A stretch of DNA of 64,000 nucleotides, from assembly GCA_035772785.1 (NCBI GenBank), contig JAOCPU010000038.1:186001-250000 (forward strand), given 5' to 3'. The position numbers were made by a program, and so were the translations under genes. This DNA is from Phlebiopsis flavidoalba (taxonomy: Eukaryota > Basidiomycota > Agaricomycetes > Polyporales > Phanerochaetaceae). Of the stretch, positions 24,773 to 37,352 are shown piece by piece (within the stretch, counting starts at the first letter, position 1; each line of letters starts with the position of its first letter). The notes beneath the pieces are model-generated. The model was not told the DNA's origin, did no database searches, and saw only the letters and a program-made list of their open reading frames with translations.

Positions 24773-25520
24773 TACTACCAGACTCGATACCCTTGGGTGT
24801 TTGGAGTGGTTTGAAGGGGAAAGCTGATGGCTCGATGTTGCTTTTCGGCCAATCTAACCATCCATTTTTATATGTCCGAGGGGTTGTGTCACGTGGATAT
24901 CGTGGCCACATCGTGGCCGTGATCTATCGCGGTCGGCGCGGCGGCGGTGGTCGTGGTCGTGGCTGGCTAGTCGAAAACGGCCTACAAAGGTGGCGTTAGT
25001 CCTTTCCCATTGACATGGCGATCATAGAGCCACGAACCACCTGAATAATCATTCCTCCCTTGGGCCACCGTGCTTTGTTATAGACGCGTTTGAACGGGTG
25101 AGCGAAGTTGAGTAGACAAGTATGAATGAGGTTCCAGTCGACCTGTGATATCGAGACTGAAGTTGTGGTGGGCCATTCGGCTACACCCGGTGATATTGAT
25201 AAGGTTAGATTTTGGGCTGGTCCATCTAGCCGCCTTGGAAAAAAAAGTCGGATGGATGCATAAAAATACATTCTAAGGCAATCACATTCTTAGATATTGT
25301 GATAGTTATTTTGAGCCATGGTGCGTATACAAAAACACCATATAGCTAGCATGAATTATCAAACCAACGTGTAAAGTATAAATTGACTCTAATTGACTCT
25401 ATGTAGGACGAGATACCTTGGGACATAGCCACGAACATGAAGAGACTCACGAAAGGAAAAATTCGATCGCATTTACCCATGTAATGGTGCAGCCACCGAC
25501 TTGGCCCTTTATCCAAGACT
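24773..25520. other. Intergenic region, no gene seen
   Basis: Upstream side of the zinc-finger gene. Bases 24915-24965 carry a GTGGTCG-type short repeat (GGTCGTGGTCGTGG). A 91-codon minus frame (24996-25271) has no recognisable content. Confidence 0.35.
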
Positions 25521-26490
25521 TCACTTTGGCCAGTTGATATTTTGTAAGTTAATGGGTGTCTTCGGCACCGGATGGAAGAGTGTATCTGCGCTCTGTGACG
25601 AGACTAGGGCAGTTTTGTCCAGGCCTGGGAGTTCTTGCAGTGGTGGCTGGTCGAAAAGATCAAGATCCAACGGAGCCGAATTGCCCATCTCTGCCTGTTT
25701 CATCAACACCTCAATTGTCACAAACGTTTCCTCGAAATAGGACTGTTTCCACACCGATAACGGATCGGGGATATCAGACTCATTCGAGCGCGAACACAAT
25801 GTCGGGGCGAAGTCGAAGATCTCGTAGAGGAAGCCGGTGTCGACAGTGTAGTTGAATTGGACAGCCTTCTATCGAGGACCGCAGGTGACGGAGGCTGAGA
25901 AGACATTAGAGATGATGCCTCGGGCTGTGAGAACGCCCCTGGCGTCCATCTTCGCAAGGAGGGGGAAAAAGGAACACCTCGAAGACGAAACCGGACGGGG
26001 GTTGTGAGCATAGAATCCATGAAACTGGGATATCATATCGCCGCTTCACGTAGTCTTCCTCGGACGGCCAGTTCCTTCCGTGCGTAGCGAGAGTTGCTCC
26101 CCACCACTGAGGAGGCCTAAAAAAAAAAAAAAAAAAAAAAAAAAGAATCCATTGCTCTTACGTGTTTCATAGCGTTTTGAAGTTCGCCCTCTTGCCCGAT
26201 TTGATACGCACGAACAGTAGTCAGGGCCAGTGTTCGTGCACATCAATCCGGCGATGGCGCAGGAGGCTTGCGAGCGAAGTCAAACCGTTCGCTTTATTGC
26301 ATACCACGGGGATGGGGAAGGAGGATATGGGGGTGCCCTGTCCAGTCAACCGACGTGAGGGCATTCGAACGGGGTAGGACAGAAAGTGTTTCATCCACAT
26401 GTGCCACAAATGCAGCAGCGGAGTCAAGAACCAAGGGTGCTGGCAGCACTGAAGCAGCACTTGAACATGTTCCTTCCGCTACACGTAACA
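25521..26490 (-). CDS. Hypothetical multi-exon protein
   Basis: Two minus-strand blocks look coding. The left block (25521-26116) reads VFLFPLLAKMDARGVLTARG in one frame, then AVQFNYTVDTGFLYEIFDFA and WKQSYFEETFVTIEVLMKQA, with one-base frame changes. It is preceded by a possible splice acceptor (long T tract plus AG, 26117-26144) and, after a candidate 45-base intron with donor GTAAGA at 26161-26156, by ALTTVRAYQIGQEGELQNAM (about 26225-26165). A third block (26294-26491) reads LVLDSAAAFVAHVDETLSVL. No family is recognised, so the function is unknown. The evidence is continuity of plausible protein sequence across a GT..AG pair. Confidence 0.35.
26119..26144 (+). repeat. Poly(A) tract of 26 bases
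   Basis: An uninterrupted run of 26 A on the plus strand. On the minus strand it is a T run ending in AG and may be the polypyrimidine tract of an intron. Alternatively it is the tail of a small retroposed copy flanked by AGAATCCAT repeats at 26012-26020 and 26144-26152. Confidence 0.9.
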
Positions 26491-28539
26491 AATGAGTTTA
26501 CGATTACATTTGATGAGCCACTAGGTACCCCCCCGCCTATAAAAAAAACTCCCCCTGAACGGTGGCCTCCTCCCAATGATGATGTGCAAGTGATCCTGAA
26601 TATGATCTCTCACGTCCTCTACTTTGCGAAGGACATACAAACAGCCATCAATACCGCATGTCAGGGGTCCCATCTTCTATCTAAAATCCAGTGAGATGAG
26701 TCAGTCAACGCATTCACCGCAATGCTCGAGAACATACCACTAAGGCCGAGTGGGAGCGATCCGGTCCGCCCACTTACGGGATCGCTATCGATATGACGTT
26801 CATGTCCGGATTTTTTCTTGGCAATGCAGCATCAGTTTTATAGGTACCTGGAATGTGCGCGAATGATAGTAATAGATGCGGGATAGGGAATGGAGGTCTG
26901 GGTGACGGTGGCAGCAAACGGCGCATCCGTCTCGTTCTTTATAGGAGGAACAAGCCCCTCCACCCTTCATTTGAACTAAGGAGCCCATATGTGGACAAAC
27001 GCGGGTGCCGAGAAAGGAATCGTTTGACACGGATCTGAGACCGAAAAAAAACTGGCAGGGAGGTCTATAGATCTAGCAGCAGGATGTTGAGCTATCAACA
27101 AGACGAAAGGGCCTCCTACGTGGGCCCATCCACGACAAGACCGGCACCAGAAACAAAAGAAAACTGATCAACGCCAAAGACTAGCGCGCGAAACCCTCTA
27201 ACCGAGTGGTCCATACCGAGCCGCAAGTATTAATCGAAGGGTTAAATCTTGAGCGACGACAGGCCACTTCAGGCCACAGCATGAATTGTTACATGCCTTT
27301 CCTAGCCACGTACAGAGACTGACGGAAGGTCTTGTAGTGGCCTTGGCCATCGCCCGTGGGCCGTTGGACGGGGGGGGAGAAACAAGCTTTGCCCTGACAA
27401 CGTTTTATACACGCTTCTTGTGTAACTCCACCTCATCGATAAAGGAAGAACGCCCTTTCATGAGAAGCGACATGAGACTGGCCACCGCGACCGTGATAGT
27501 GTCGCGGCCAGGATCATGGGGTGGTAGTCCAGCCAAGAGATGTACACTCTTTTATACACCCGCCGTAACAGTGTCTATAGTGAGCTTTAATTTGGTGGTA
27601 AGTCCACAAGAATACCCTCAACGCTTCGCCATACACTGAACATAATAATCTTGCTAAGCTTATGAGTGTCCCAAACGAAAGATCGGTTGGCCACACGTCA
27701 CACGTACCACAGGCACGGTGAACAAACGACAGGCCGCTGTCACGCGTCACAACTCAAACTTCAGGCCACCGTGACCGTGACGCACCAAGAACAGGGAGTT
27801 TACAACCCCCAGCTCCAAAGTTTGAGAGGTAGGCGAATTAAGTCTATATTCACTACCATCACATACCAGAGGTAAATTTTACGGCAAACAGAACTAAAGA
27901 AGGGGGGTGATGGTTTGACTCCGGCCTACGAAAGGGGCCAACAGCCTGTTCCGACACTGTTAACGCCGTGTTACCTTTAGGGAGACCGCAGATGGGAGCG
28001 ATGCGATCGTTGTTTGATTCAATGTTCAAGGAGGAACGAACAGACAAAATGGCCAGCATACGTCAGATTGACATACCAGAACGGAATAAATTCTGAGAAC
28101 AAATGCGCGGTGTATGTAGGTGAATCTTGGCGGAATCAGATAATCTCATCTCTCATAACGTGCCCGAGATTACGTGCTCGGGCCTGTATCACACTTCAAA
28201 GCTACTGCAAGACTGAACTTTAAACAAAATCACTTCGTAAAACAGGTCAAAATGGCTCAGCTCACCTCTTGCACCAAAGTGAAATACTCGTGATCGACAA
28301 ATTCCCGTATGAACTTGAATGAGGACAGCGTGTGGGTTGAGATTCGGGCAATCGTCCTTAGAGGTAATCAATATAAAGTCAGAAGTCTAGAGCGAATGGC
28401 TGATGCACTTTGATCGATGCACTTTCGTTGCTGCCGAATATCGTGCAGGTACTAGGTGGGGGGGATGTGACTAACATGTTTGAGCCTCAGAAGAGCTAAT
28501 CGTGGCAGTAGTTATTGCTATCCTAAAGGTGAGACTTCT
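26491..28539. other. Two-kilobase stretch without recognisable genes
   Basis: A plus-strand frame (26386-26694) ends in a fairly protein-like PPPNDDVQVILNMISHVLYF segment, and another of 117 codons lies at 27286-27639. Neither matches anything known to me. No repeats or RNA genes were seen. Confidence 0.35.
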
Positions 28540-30472
28540 CTCGGATATACCCTCGAACATTCAACCTGAGGCGCAACCGTTGGATGAGTCATGCAAATCA
28601 GAGACGCGAACAACTTGAAGACCCACATGGCCAAGTAGGGCGTTAGCGTACACTGTAAAAAGTAACGTAGTTTTAAGCAGCCACATGTCGAGCATGTATC
28701 CTTAAAAGGACGCACGTTTGCTGATAAACAAAGTAAACGCGCAACAAAAGCAAAGTTGTTTGGCTTGACAGCAAACTGTGGGAGTGCGAGCTCAGAGTTT
28801 TGGCGCGTAGATTGTGATCAAATGTACTCACAAGAACAATGGTTCACGCTCAGCGCGATGCTACGAAATTGTTTCAGCTATGTTCGAGTCGGAAGCATCA
28901 GAGTGAGAGCCTTACACGGTGAGCAGCCCTGGATTCCGTATCAGTTGCATGTACAACAGTAGCTCCCAAAGCAACAAGCAAAATTGCGCGCACCCGGTCT
29001 CGATCACGTAGGCTGTTAATATATTGATAAACGGCGACTCTCGTCCTGTAGGATAGTGCGGTTGAGAGGTGCGCAAAAATCGTGATGTTCGTTCGTGAGT
29101 ACATACCCCGACATACCCGTCCCGAGAGTTGTGTGTAGATAGTAACACAAGAAAATGACGACAAGCAGGTCGGAAGTTAGACTCGTTCCGAACTCGGCAA
29201 ATATGAAGCCCTGAGAATCTCGTCAGGCTGATACCGCGGAGGGGGGACTGAGGTTTCGAACCTGTATTTGTGCCAGTTGTACAAAAGTCTTGCCAAAGCT
29301 ATGCCCCAAGAGGCGTGAGTCAAGTGGAAACCAATTGAGAGAAAAATTACAGACCTGGTTTTGACAGTCACAGCTTGTTTTGAAACGTAGTGTGAGTGAT
29401 AAATATAAGTACATATGCATGAGGTTTACTGACTGAGGTAGACGGCGCGAACCCAAGGCTACATGAGATGATCATCAGAGAATGAGAAAACTAAGTCCAT
29501 GCATACACGGCGCACCTAGATCAGTGAGACTGATTATGCTTCTATTAGATGCCATCAGATCTTTGTTGAGTGATTGAACTAGCTCCAAGAACCCACGATG
29601 GTAGCCACGGGGATATATTTCTCCTGGCTTACTACGAGTAAATGATGAAAAAAACTGGCATCAGACTACTTGTTGCGGGTATTAACTCACGCTTCCACAC
29701 CCGTAGGGTAAACATTCTACGATGCTGAGGGTTAGGCAGACTTATTTACTCGTCAAAATATCAACTCACGTCCTAACTACAAGCTCCGTTACCGCCTGGA
29801 GAGAATTGGATCAAATCGAATAGTCTAGAATGCGATCCAAGCAAAGTGCTCACAGTGACCAAGAGATGGATCTAAATGTGTAACCAGACGCGGTCAGTTC
29901 TCCATGAAAGTCGAGATCGGTTCATGAACGCTCACAATGATACTCCTAATGTCATATATCTAGGATGTCAGAAAGTGTCAAGCATGAGATGATAACAGCA
30001 CGCACCATACCGGTTCAGCGAGTGCCGCAGGTTTCCCGTAATTGGTCACCATATAGAAATAGGATATATGGCCGATGAGAACCATGTCGAATGTATCTAA
30101 TGCCCTGTTTTGAGATAATAAATGGGAGGGTATGGATGTATGACAGAGTATGGAGCGAACCATAGCAAAAACACCTAAAACGACGTCAAAAGGGTCTGCC
30201 TTTATGTAGTGTACAAACAACGGCGAGCGTGTGGAGGAAAGGTGTGCGTACCGCAGTTTTAAACAACCAGCCATCCTGTTGACTGTGCTGGTAGTACGTC
30301 ACGGTTTGTAACAGCGTTATCCCCGTAAAAGTCTTTAGAATAATATTGAGGCGCCTCTACTGAGGGAAAAGATGAAGTCGCTTACACTGCTGTGACCAAA
30401 CCTGCCGACGAGGATAGCGCCTACGGTATTGTTCAAGTCCAACGGCGGAAAGCCTCCGGAAAATGTCTCCAT
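28540..30472 (-). CDS. DUF6534-type membrane protein 1
   Basis: Seven-helix membrane protein of a large basidiomycete family; function unknown. The start codon is at 30472-30470: METFSGGFPPLDLNNTVGAI and LVGRFGH form the conserved N-terminus (NTLGALLxG type). After an intron come LFVHYIKADPFDVVLGVFA (30225-30165), then ALDTFDMVLIGHISYFYMVT and NYGKPAALAEP (30110-30020), a hallmark segment. Further exons give FTLRVWK (about 29715), VSQEKYIPVATIV (about 29615), ILTAYVIETGCA (29030-28995) equivalent to the INKLxxYTINTG helix, and a last piece ending LNVRGYIRE near 28545, matching the LLASLNxR end of the family. Several exons are split by stops or frame changes, and the region 29450-29600 is poorly readable. 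It is a paralogue of the gene at 42978-44974. Confidence 0.7.
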
Positions 30473-31780
30473 TCTTGACACTTTGTGCTGAGTTGTTGCG
30501 GCGCTAAAATGGATCGTCTGGTGGGAGTACTCTGGACTTGGATCTGGGAGGACGTAGAGGGGTGCTTGTGAAGAGGAAACGAGTCACCTAAACGAGTGGT
30601 AGCAATTGGATTTTATGCGAAGAATATTCGCAATCGTGTGATACCAACTTCGGAGCATCCTAGAGTCCTAATGTGCTAAGTGCCAGTTACCAGCGACCGA
30701 GAGTTACATCTGGTTATGCCAATGTTAACTCACAACAGGGAGGAGTTCTCGGATATGACAGTTCAATGATTGATGTCAAGTCAAAGAGACTAATTCTGAC
30801 TCTGGTGCGTTGTATTCTCTGCGGTCAGTACCAATCATAACCTGTGCTCAGGTACCTGAGGTACAAGGTCTATCAAACCATTACGCCACCTGCAACCTTA
30901 CGGATATCATGTCAAGGGGCTTCTTAGTGGTTCAAGCAAGCCATTTTTTCGGCTCATTTTTACCAGATTTTTGGGTTCAGCCTAACACATTCTGGACGAG
31001 GGCTGTGAGCTGCGTTACGGACATAAATGATGTAGTCACTTGCCATGGAGAAACGAAGCGTGTATGCAATGAAATTCAATATTACGCTAGGCTGCCTACT
31101 AGCCTTGCCACAAGTTGACTTATCGATGGTGCGTACGTGCAATAAGCTCAAGATGAAGAAGTATTTATCACATTAAAGATCGAAACGATGGTTGGGCGCG
31201 CACACCGACGCGCGCCGTTTGCCTTCCAAATTGGGCTGTGAAACGCGCGTCACAAGACTGCGGTGACGACTTGGTGTGCAAACCGCGGTGTTCCTTTTCC
31301 CACCGGTCATCCTCGGTTGGCCGGGCCACATCTCACTTAAACTACTCACCACTTGTCACGAACTATCTCATGCTCACTGTATCTTCCAGTCGGCTCATAA
31401 TGCAATTTCGATCATCTACCACGGAGTGCTTCAAGCAAGCCCCTGTCTTTGCTTCCGATTTGGCCCACTTGCAAGGACTAACATCCGAACGGCGTCTGGT
31501 GATTCGAAGAGCCTAATGCAGTACTGTATTAGGCTCTAGTCGATCTCAGCCATTCAGTCAGCAGACCCCTTGCCGGACGCATTCTCAGGCCAGGTGCTAT
31601 TCTGTGTCGCTGCGTTGCATTCCTGTATCTGTTCCTTCCCACCTTTCGGTTCAAACCGGCCACGGAGAGGGGCCTCAAGCAATAAAGCAACGTTTCTCTC
31701 CTTTTTGACTACACCAACTGTCGTGTCTAGGTCGCTACAACTCCGTCTTGTGTCCTGAACCTTGTTGTCGCGCTCAGAGA
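30473..31780. other. Intergenic region between divergent genes
   Basis: Holds the upstream regions of the DUF6534 gene (minus) and the dicarboxylate carrier (plus). Open frames at 30810-31118 and 31238-31539 have no recognisable content. Immediately before 31781 there is a CT-rich leader. Confidence 0.4.
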
Positions 31781-33432
31781 TGGCCTCCGTATCCCCAGAA
31801 GTCACTCAGGCTCCTAAGGAGCTTGCCCAGCGTACGAAGCCGAAGAAGCCCTATCCATTTTGGCTGGGTAGGTGAGGCGATTGCACGGCGAGTTGAGCTG
31901 TCGCTAACCTTAGCACACCCATTCATTCCCCAGGCGTGGGCGGCTACCCATTGCAGCATCTATCACTCAGTGCGTCTCGGAGCGCACTGAGTGCTCGAAT
32001 CCTGCCTGTGCTCGCGATGTAGAGGCTGACGATGATTGGCACGCACAGCCCACTCGATTTGACAAAGGTGCGGCTGCAAGCAACGGGTGACAAGGGGATG
32101 ATTGCGTCGATGAAGAAGACAGTCAGGACAGCGGGTGCGTTCCTTAACATACCATCATGGGGTCGTGCGAGTGATGACCCTGAATACTGCTCTCAGGATA
32201 CCGCGGATTGCTCGACGGAATTTCAGGGACATGGATGCCGTCAGATGAGCTATTCTGTGTGTCGCTTCTGGGCGTACGACGAGTCCAAGAAGATACTTGG
32301 GGCGGGCCCAGACTCTGCCGCCGTGGAAGCTCGGCTTTTGCTGGTGTGATGGGGTGCGTTTGCCTGCTCAAAACGCCCTGAATAATTCTGATATTTCGCA
32401 GCAAATTAGCGGGTTCTATTGCCGGGAATAGTTGGCAATCCAGGAGGTACACATCAAAAATGTTGTAGTTTGAGGCTCTACTGACAGCAAATATTCCAGA
32501 GATTATCATGGGTCCGTATACCTGCGATCTTCTGCGTATGCCATCTTTGAGCGTTTTGCTCAGGGTGCGCATGCAAAGGCGACATGGCGAAAACCCCCGG
32601 AAAAGGCGGCTCAATTACAAAAACACTGCTTCGACGCCCTTTTCCGAGCAAGTCCTCTCTCCCCAATCCCGCACATGGGAGAGTACTGATGATGCGCCGT
32701 AGATGCTCCGAGAAGAAGGCCCTTCTTCGATGTTCGCGAGGCGTAGGGCCCCAATGTTATCCGTGCACTGTTCTCATGAACTCTAGTCAACTTGCTTCGT
32801 AAGCGACATTTCCTCGGCCATCGCATTGCTTTCTCACCCGACTTGCTATAGCTACGATGTCTTTAAGGCCGAATTACTCAAGACATCCTACTTCGAGGGG
32901 ACAACATTTTGTTGTCACACGACCGCGAGTTTTGCCGCCGTACGCACACTTCAAATTCGAATACCTCATTTTGACTGACACGCGTCACCGCTCAGGGCCA
33001 CCGTCGCCACACCACAGTTTTTGTTACCCGCCCAGACGAGAGTCCTGAAGGTAAAGGCCGCCTGGCATGGAAGCTCAAACGTTCCTCGTGCTAGACGACG
33101 TGAGAACACTCCCCAGAGCCCGTATCATGAGCGCGTCCGGCAGTGAATCTAAAGTAAGCTGCTGTCGCTTCTGAATGCTGTTCTACGTCCTTCTGACACG
33201 GTCACACAGTCCGCGATCGAAGTGATTAAACGGTCCTTTGCGAAACGAGGGTCCGATGTTCATGCTCAAGGGATGGGTGCCGGCATGGATGAGGTTACAG
33301 CCTACCACCATGCTCATCTTCATTACCTTCGAGCAGCTCAAGAACCTCGTCGATGCAACAAGAGAGTGGCGCGTGGTGTCGCATGAACTACTCCCAACCG
33401 TGATACCCGCCAGCCTCGGCCATCGGGGATGA
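31781..33432 (+). CDS. Mitochondrial dicarboxylate carrier
   Basis: Inner-membrane carrier of the SLC25 family, very probably the dicarboxylate exchanger (malate or succinate against phosphate). ATG at 31781 reads MASVSPEVTQAPKELAQRTK then KPYPFWLGGVG. After introns comes the first carrier signature PLDLTKVRLQATGDKGMIAS (32053-32112). Next are GLLDGISGTWM and SYSVCRFWAYDESKKILGAG (32247-32308), typical of fungal dicarboxylate carriers, then GSIAGIVGNPG, EIIMG and MAKTPEK...LNYKN. Later come MLREEGPSSMF (32702-32735), VLMNSSQLAS (about 32770-32800), YDVFKAELLKTSYFEG and RIMSASGSESK. The C-terminal exon, FMLKGWVPAWMRLQPTTMLI then FITFEQLKNLVDATREWR, ends with a stop at 33432, about 20 codons beyond the usual end. 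At least five one-base breaks are present. The first two repeats are clear and the third signature is damaged. Confidence 0.85.
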
Positions 33433-34160
33433 ACTTTATGCGTCAGTAGATTTGGATACCACGCTGACGACGTCCCCCCGATCCTTCTTGTTGTGTGCAT
33501 TGTATAGTGATTGTAGGAGTAGTGTTGTACCCGGAATGTAGCAGCTGATATCGTCAGATCGTCGGATAGACTTATCTGGGAAGTATCCCCTTTCGTTCAT
33601 TAACTTGAGCTACTCACTCGACCGAATTTTCCACGAATAAGCCATGGAACGAATGGCGGTCGAGGTTTTCCTAAAGCTCGCCTGCAAGCAGCTGTATATA
33701 CCCCGTGGGGCGAGGTCGGTGGAGAGACATAACGTGATTTTAGCCGTGGAGCCTTAATTATGTGCCGCATAAATTACTGCCACTGAGAGGCAATAGTAAA
33801 GCGGACTTGAGAACGTACCTCAATCCCTTATGCAGGCACTCACTTCAATCTGCCTTGCTTACTTTGTAAGCAGCATCTACAAGTTGAGAATGAAAAGATG
33901 CATGGCAAGGCTGGCGGCACGCGCCACAAACCCTAAACTAAACCCTACTACGATAAATCGACTCAGTAAGTAACAGCAGTGCTAATCCTGTCGGACTGTG
34001 AAATTAAGGAGTCCCGACTGTGACCGAAATGAATGACTGGGTCAATATTCCTTGCCCCATACTCTTTCTCTACCGTACACTCCCGAACCTATCTTGCATT
34101 TGCGACGTTGAAGTCGTCGTAAAACATCTCCCCAGACTGTCGTAATGCGTTCGCCTAAAC
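33433..34160. other. Intergenic region with short telomere-like motif
   Basis: Holds CAAACCCTAAACTAAACCCTAC (33926-33947), two imperfect CCCTAA-like units, too short to call an interstitial telomere. A minus frame (34042-34278) has a hydrophobic core ([18 protein letters not shown]) but overlaps the start of the transcription factor gene and is probably chance. Confidence 0.35.
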
Positions 34161-37100
34161 ATGTCAACCCCAAAACGCAAATGGAGATCAACAGCAGCAA
34201 GCAGATAGCTCCCAGCCGTCGATCCTGAAGGAGAGACGGTTTAAAATTGAGCAGGTAGGTTTGCGCTCTCTTGTACACCTCGCGTATGTCCTATCTAACA
34301 CCGAAAGTTATATAGAGCTTGCGACCGTTTGCAGGTGGGTCCGGCCGTCGCAGTGCTGCGCGGAAGCGCGAATTCGGCTACCAACGTACTTGTAGGCGAA
34401 GGCGAATCAAGTGCGACGACAGGACACCCATGTCAGTCCTAGGTCTGACGTTTCGAACTCAGCATGTACGTTCGAGGAACCCGGAAAGAGGACACATCCT
34501 CAAACAAATCTAAGTGCGTGCAATCTCTTCTACCGTCTTAGGGGTTACTTATCTCGGGATGCTACCTATCCCAGACGGGCAACGACGCTTGAGGATCGCA
34601 TGCACCACCTCGAAACGCTCATTCAAGCCATTGAACCTCCAGCTGTGTTTGCTGCTGGTGGTGTCATGAACAAAACAACGGGGGTATGCTACCGCCTCCT
34701 GTCGACCCCACCACCAATCCGCACGCAATCCCTTCGCTTCTTGTTGCGAGATACCATACACCTACCCGCCTTGGTGTGCCCCGGCCGTCGGCTGATCGCT
34801 CAACTCGTATCCCCTCATCAACCCGTCAAGCCTCTTCTTTGGCCCTAGTAAGCCAACGCCGGACTCGAGGCAGGCACCACTCCGCCTCAGACCAAAACGG
34901 CGTGCATGGATAGTCCCAACATCGATCGTTTCTCTGATGATACCGCGCGAATGTCTCTCTCGCCATCATATCTTTTACTTTGACGACGAGGGATACACCC
35001 GCTGGCAGGGCGAGACCTCCGGCCTTCCCCTTCTCGATCTTCTCGTCGAACAGCATCAAGTCGTTACGAAAACAGGAACCTGAGCAGTCCAACCTCCAAA
35101 ATCCCTGGCCCCGGTGCCCAACGCGCAGGCAGTCAACGACTGGTTTCCGGACCGTACGCCTCGTCGTCCAGAGGGACGAATCCTGAGGTCGTCTGGAAGC
35201 TTATTACATCATTTATTGCCCCGGACCTAATGGACAGGTGCTTAAACCCTTTTGTCACTTTCGTCTCACGGTCGCGTGCTAACGGGCTCACAGCTTGGTA
35301 CAATGCTATCTTTCCACCACATACTACCTTCTCCCGTTCCTACATGTGCCGACGTTCCTTGCGGTATGCCTCTTTGCGCGGAACCATCCGGGACCACCTA
35401 ATACTACTTTTTCTCACGCAGGACTACGGAAACCCGTCCAAGTGGGGTGAGCCCGGATTCGCTGCGCTGGTCGTTGCAATATGTTGTCTTTCGTCGAGAC
35501 ACATCGACGATCCCAGAGTGCTCTCGATCCCAGCGACGGCAACTCAGCAGGCACGCAGTGGTTCGAGCTCTTTGGACGCCTTCGAACACTCCCCTCCGCG
35601 GACAGACCGACTGTCTACACGGTGCAGTCCGTTCTCGTCGCTGGTGTATACGCAGTAGGCCTTGGCAAGCTCTCAAAAGCGTTTGGTCTGCTCGCCGAGG
35701 CAATTACTCTGTCACTTGACACCGGTCTCCATCGATCAGCATGGACGCGTACGATGTATTCGACCCGATTGAGGATGAGGTCCGGAAAAGGACCTTTTGG
35801 TGTGCGTCCTACCTTTGGGACAAGCAGGCATGTGCGCATTTTGGACGGCCGCCTATGATCCGAACTCCGGACTGCGACGTTGGCGAGCCCGCAATGGTCG
35901 ACGACGAGCTCATCACACGGTACACGACAGCATCGGAATCCAACCCGCAGAGCACCATAGCCGTATGGCCGCCTTTGTCAACCTTCTTCGCGTCTACGTC
36001 GTGCTGGAGTCGATTCTTGACAGGGCCACCGTCGAAACACTTTGGGGACAACTCGCACATTCCTCACGAGGGCGACATCAATCCTGAGCGGTTTCGCCCG
36101 CCGCACCGACACCTCATCGAAGAGGAGATGCTTCTCGATGAACATCGTCAAGTCCCTCCCGCCATACTGGCGATCATACTGTCGAGACCATGGCGACGGG
36201 GACGTTCTCCGCGTGGACCCGGACGGTGCGCATTCAACTGTGCGGAGCAGTTTTTCGAGAATGCTCCTATACCGTAACATCTGGTTCTCTGGTAGATGGT
36301 CGCGGAAGCGTGCGCTCAGGGGAGCCGGTCGGGCGAACAGGGTGAGGCCGAGTGCGAGGCGATGAGAGCTGCGCAGGCCGTGCAACCAGATTATCTCGTC
36401 GCATATGCAGATTGATTCGAAGGGCCTCATGAACATAGTGTAAGTCTTTGCCTTCCTGCCCTCGTGGACCATGTCTCATTGATGTCTAGACCTGCACTTC
36501 AGGACTGGAGATCTCCCACGTGATACGATCAACTTACGACTGGGGTGGCAGGGCCGTACCCTCGTCGTGCCATATTGATCAACTGTCACGCCGAGTCACT
36601 GAGACCAACGATTCAACCCTCACTAGAAAGCATTGCGGTCGTGTGTGGGGCTCCTCGCCCGTTTCAGTGGACGATATGTCTGCGGTCTTCGTGTGCTGTG
36701 TAGGATTTGATGGAGGAATTCTGTCGATGTATGGGCCAAATAGACTCTTCGGGTCGGTCACATGTCATCAGTTCGATCAAACACATGTTAGTGACACAGG
36801 TGACACAGATTCCATTGGAGTCGCCTCGTCCCGACGCCACAGCAAAAGCCTCGGCTGCCCCTGGATTCGACCGGTCCGCAAGAAAACACTGCGATCTAGT
36901 TGCCTCAACGAGTCGACGTCGCAGAATATAGCAGCCCTGATGGCCTTCTCGCCCACCGACGCGTTCCTCGAGCTGGTTCAGGAGCTTCTGCAAAAAAAAA
37001 AAATAACCTCGCCCCCACCGAACGGGGTGTTCACGAACGGCCATAGCATGCACAATCTCCCTATTCGCCGACGAGCGCACCAGGGCCGTCGAGCTTCATG

Positions 37101-37352
37101 GACTCTGCCGCACATGAAGACATCTCGTCTGAGCCGAACATGGCCATGAACCCGTCAGATCTGCTCGCGATGTTCGAGTGTGGCGTTACAGGAAGGGATC
37201 GACGTCGCGCAACTCCTGATGTCGCCTCCCATGGAGGCCGTAGCCTCGCGGATACTCAGCCGACTTTTTCAACCATGGGAAAAAGGAACAGGGCGTCGAA
37301 TTCTGGAGGGGGGTGTTCGTGTCTCCCGCGCCGTAAAGCTTGGTTTGTTTGA
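34161..37352 (+). CDS. Zn2Cys6 fungal-specific transcription factor
   Basis: Nuclear DNA-binding regulator. A possible start at 34161 gives [15 protein letters not shown]. After an intron the DNA-binding domain reads [12 protein letters not shown] (34395-34430) followed by [10 protein letters not shown], the Zn2Cys6 binuclear cluster, with some cysteines lost to frame breaks. [15 protein letters not shown] (34590-34635) is the dimerisation coiled coil. The fungal_trans middle homology region is well preserved: [20 protein letters not shown] (35431-35490), [20 protein letters not shown] (35640-35700), [13 protein letters not shown], then [20 protein letters not shown] (35785-35843) and [33 protein letters not shown] follows at about 35977-36022. 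The C-terminal part continues with [13 protein letters not shown] (36957-36993) and [15 protein letters not shown] (37145-37190). The family is confident; the target pathway is unknown. Many one-base breaks occur, and the A11 run at 36993-37003 is one likely site. Confidence 0.8.

Noticed and set aside
33926..33947. Telomere-like AAACCCTAAACTAAACCCTA
   Set aside because: Only two imperfect units; too short to be an interstitial telomere, and expected by chance at this scale.
34042..34278. Small membrane protein on the minus strand
   Set aside because: One hydrophobic run only; it overlaps the probable start of the Zn2Cys6 gene and has no conserved neighbours.
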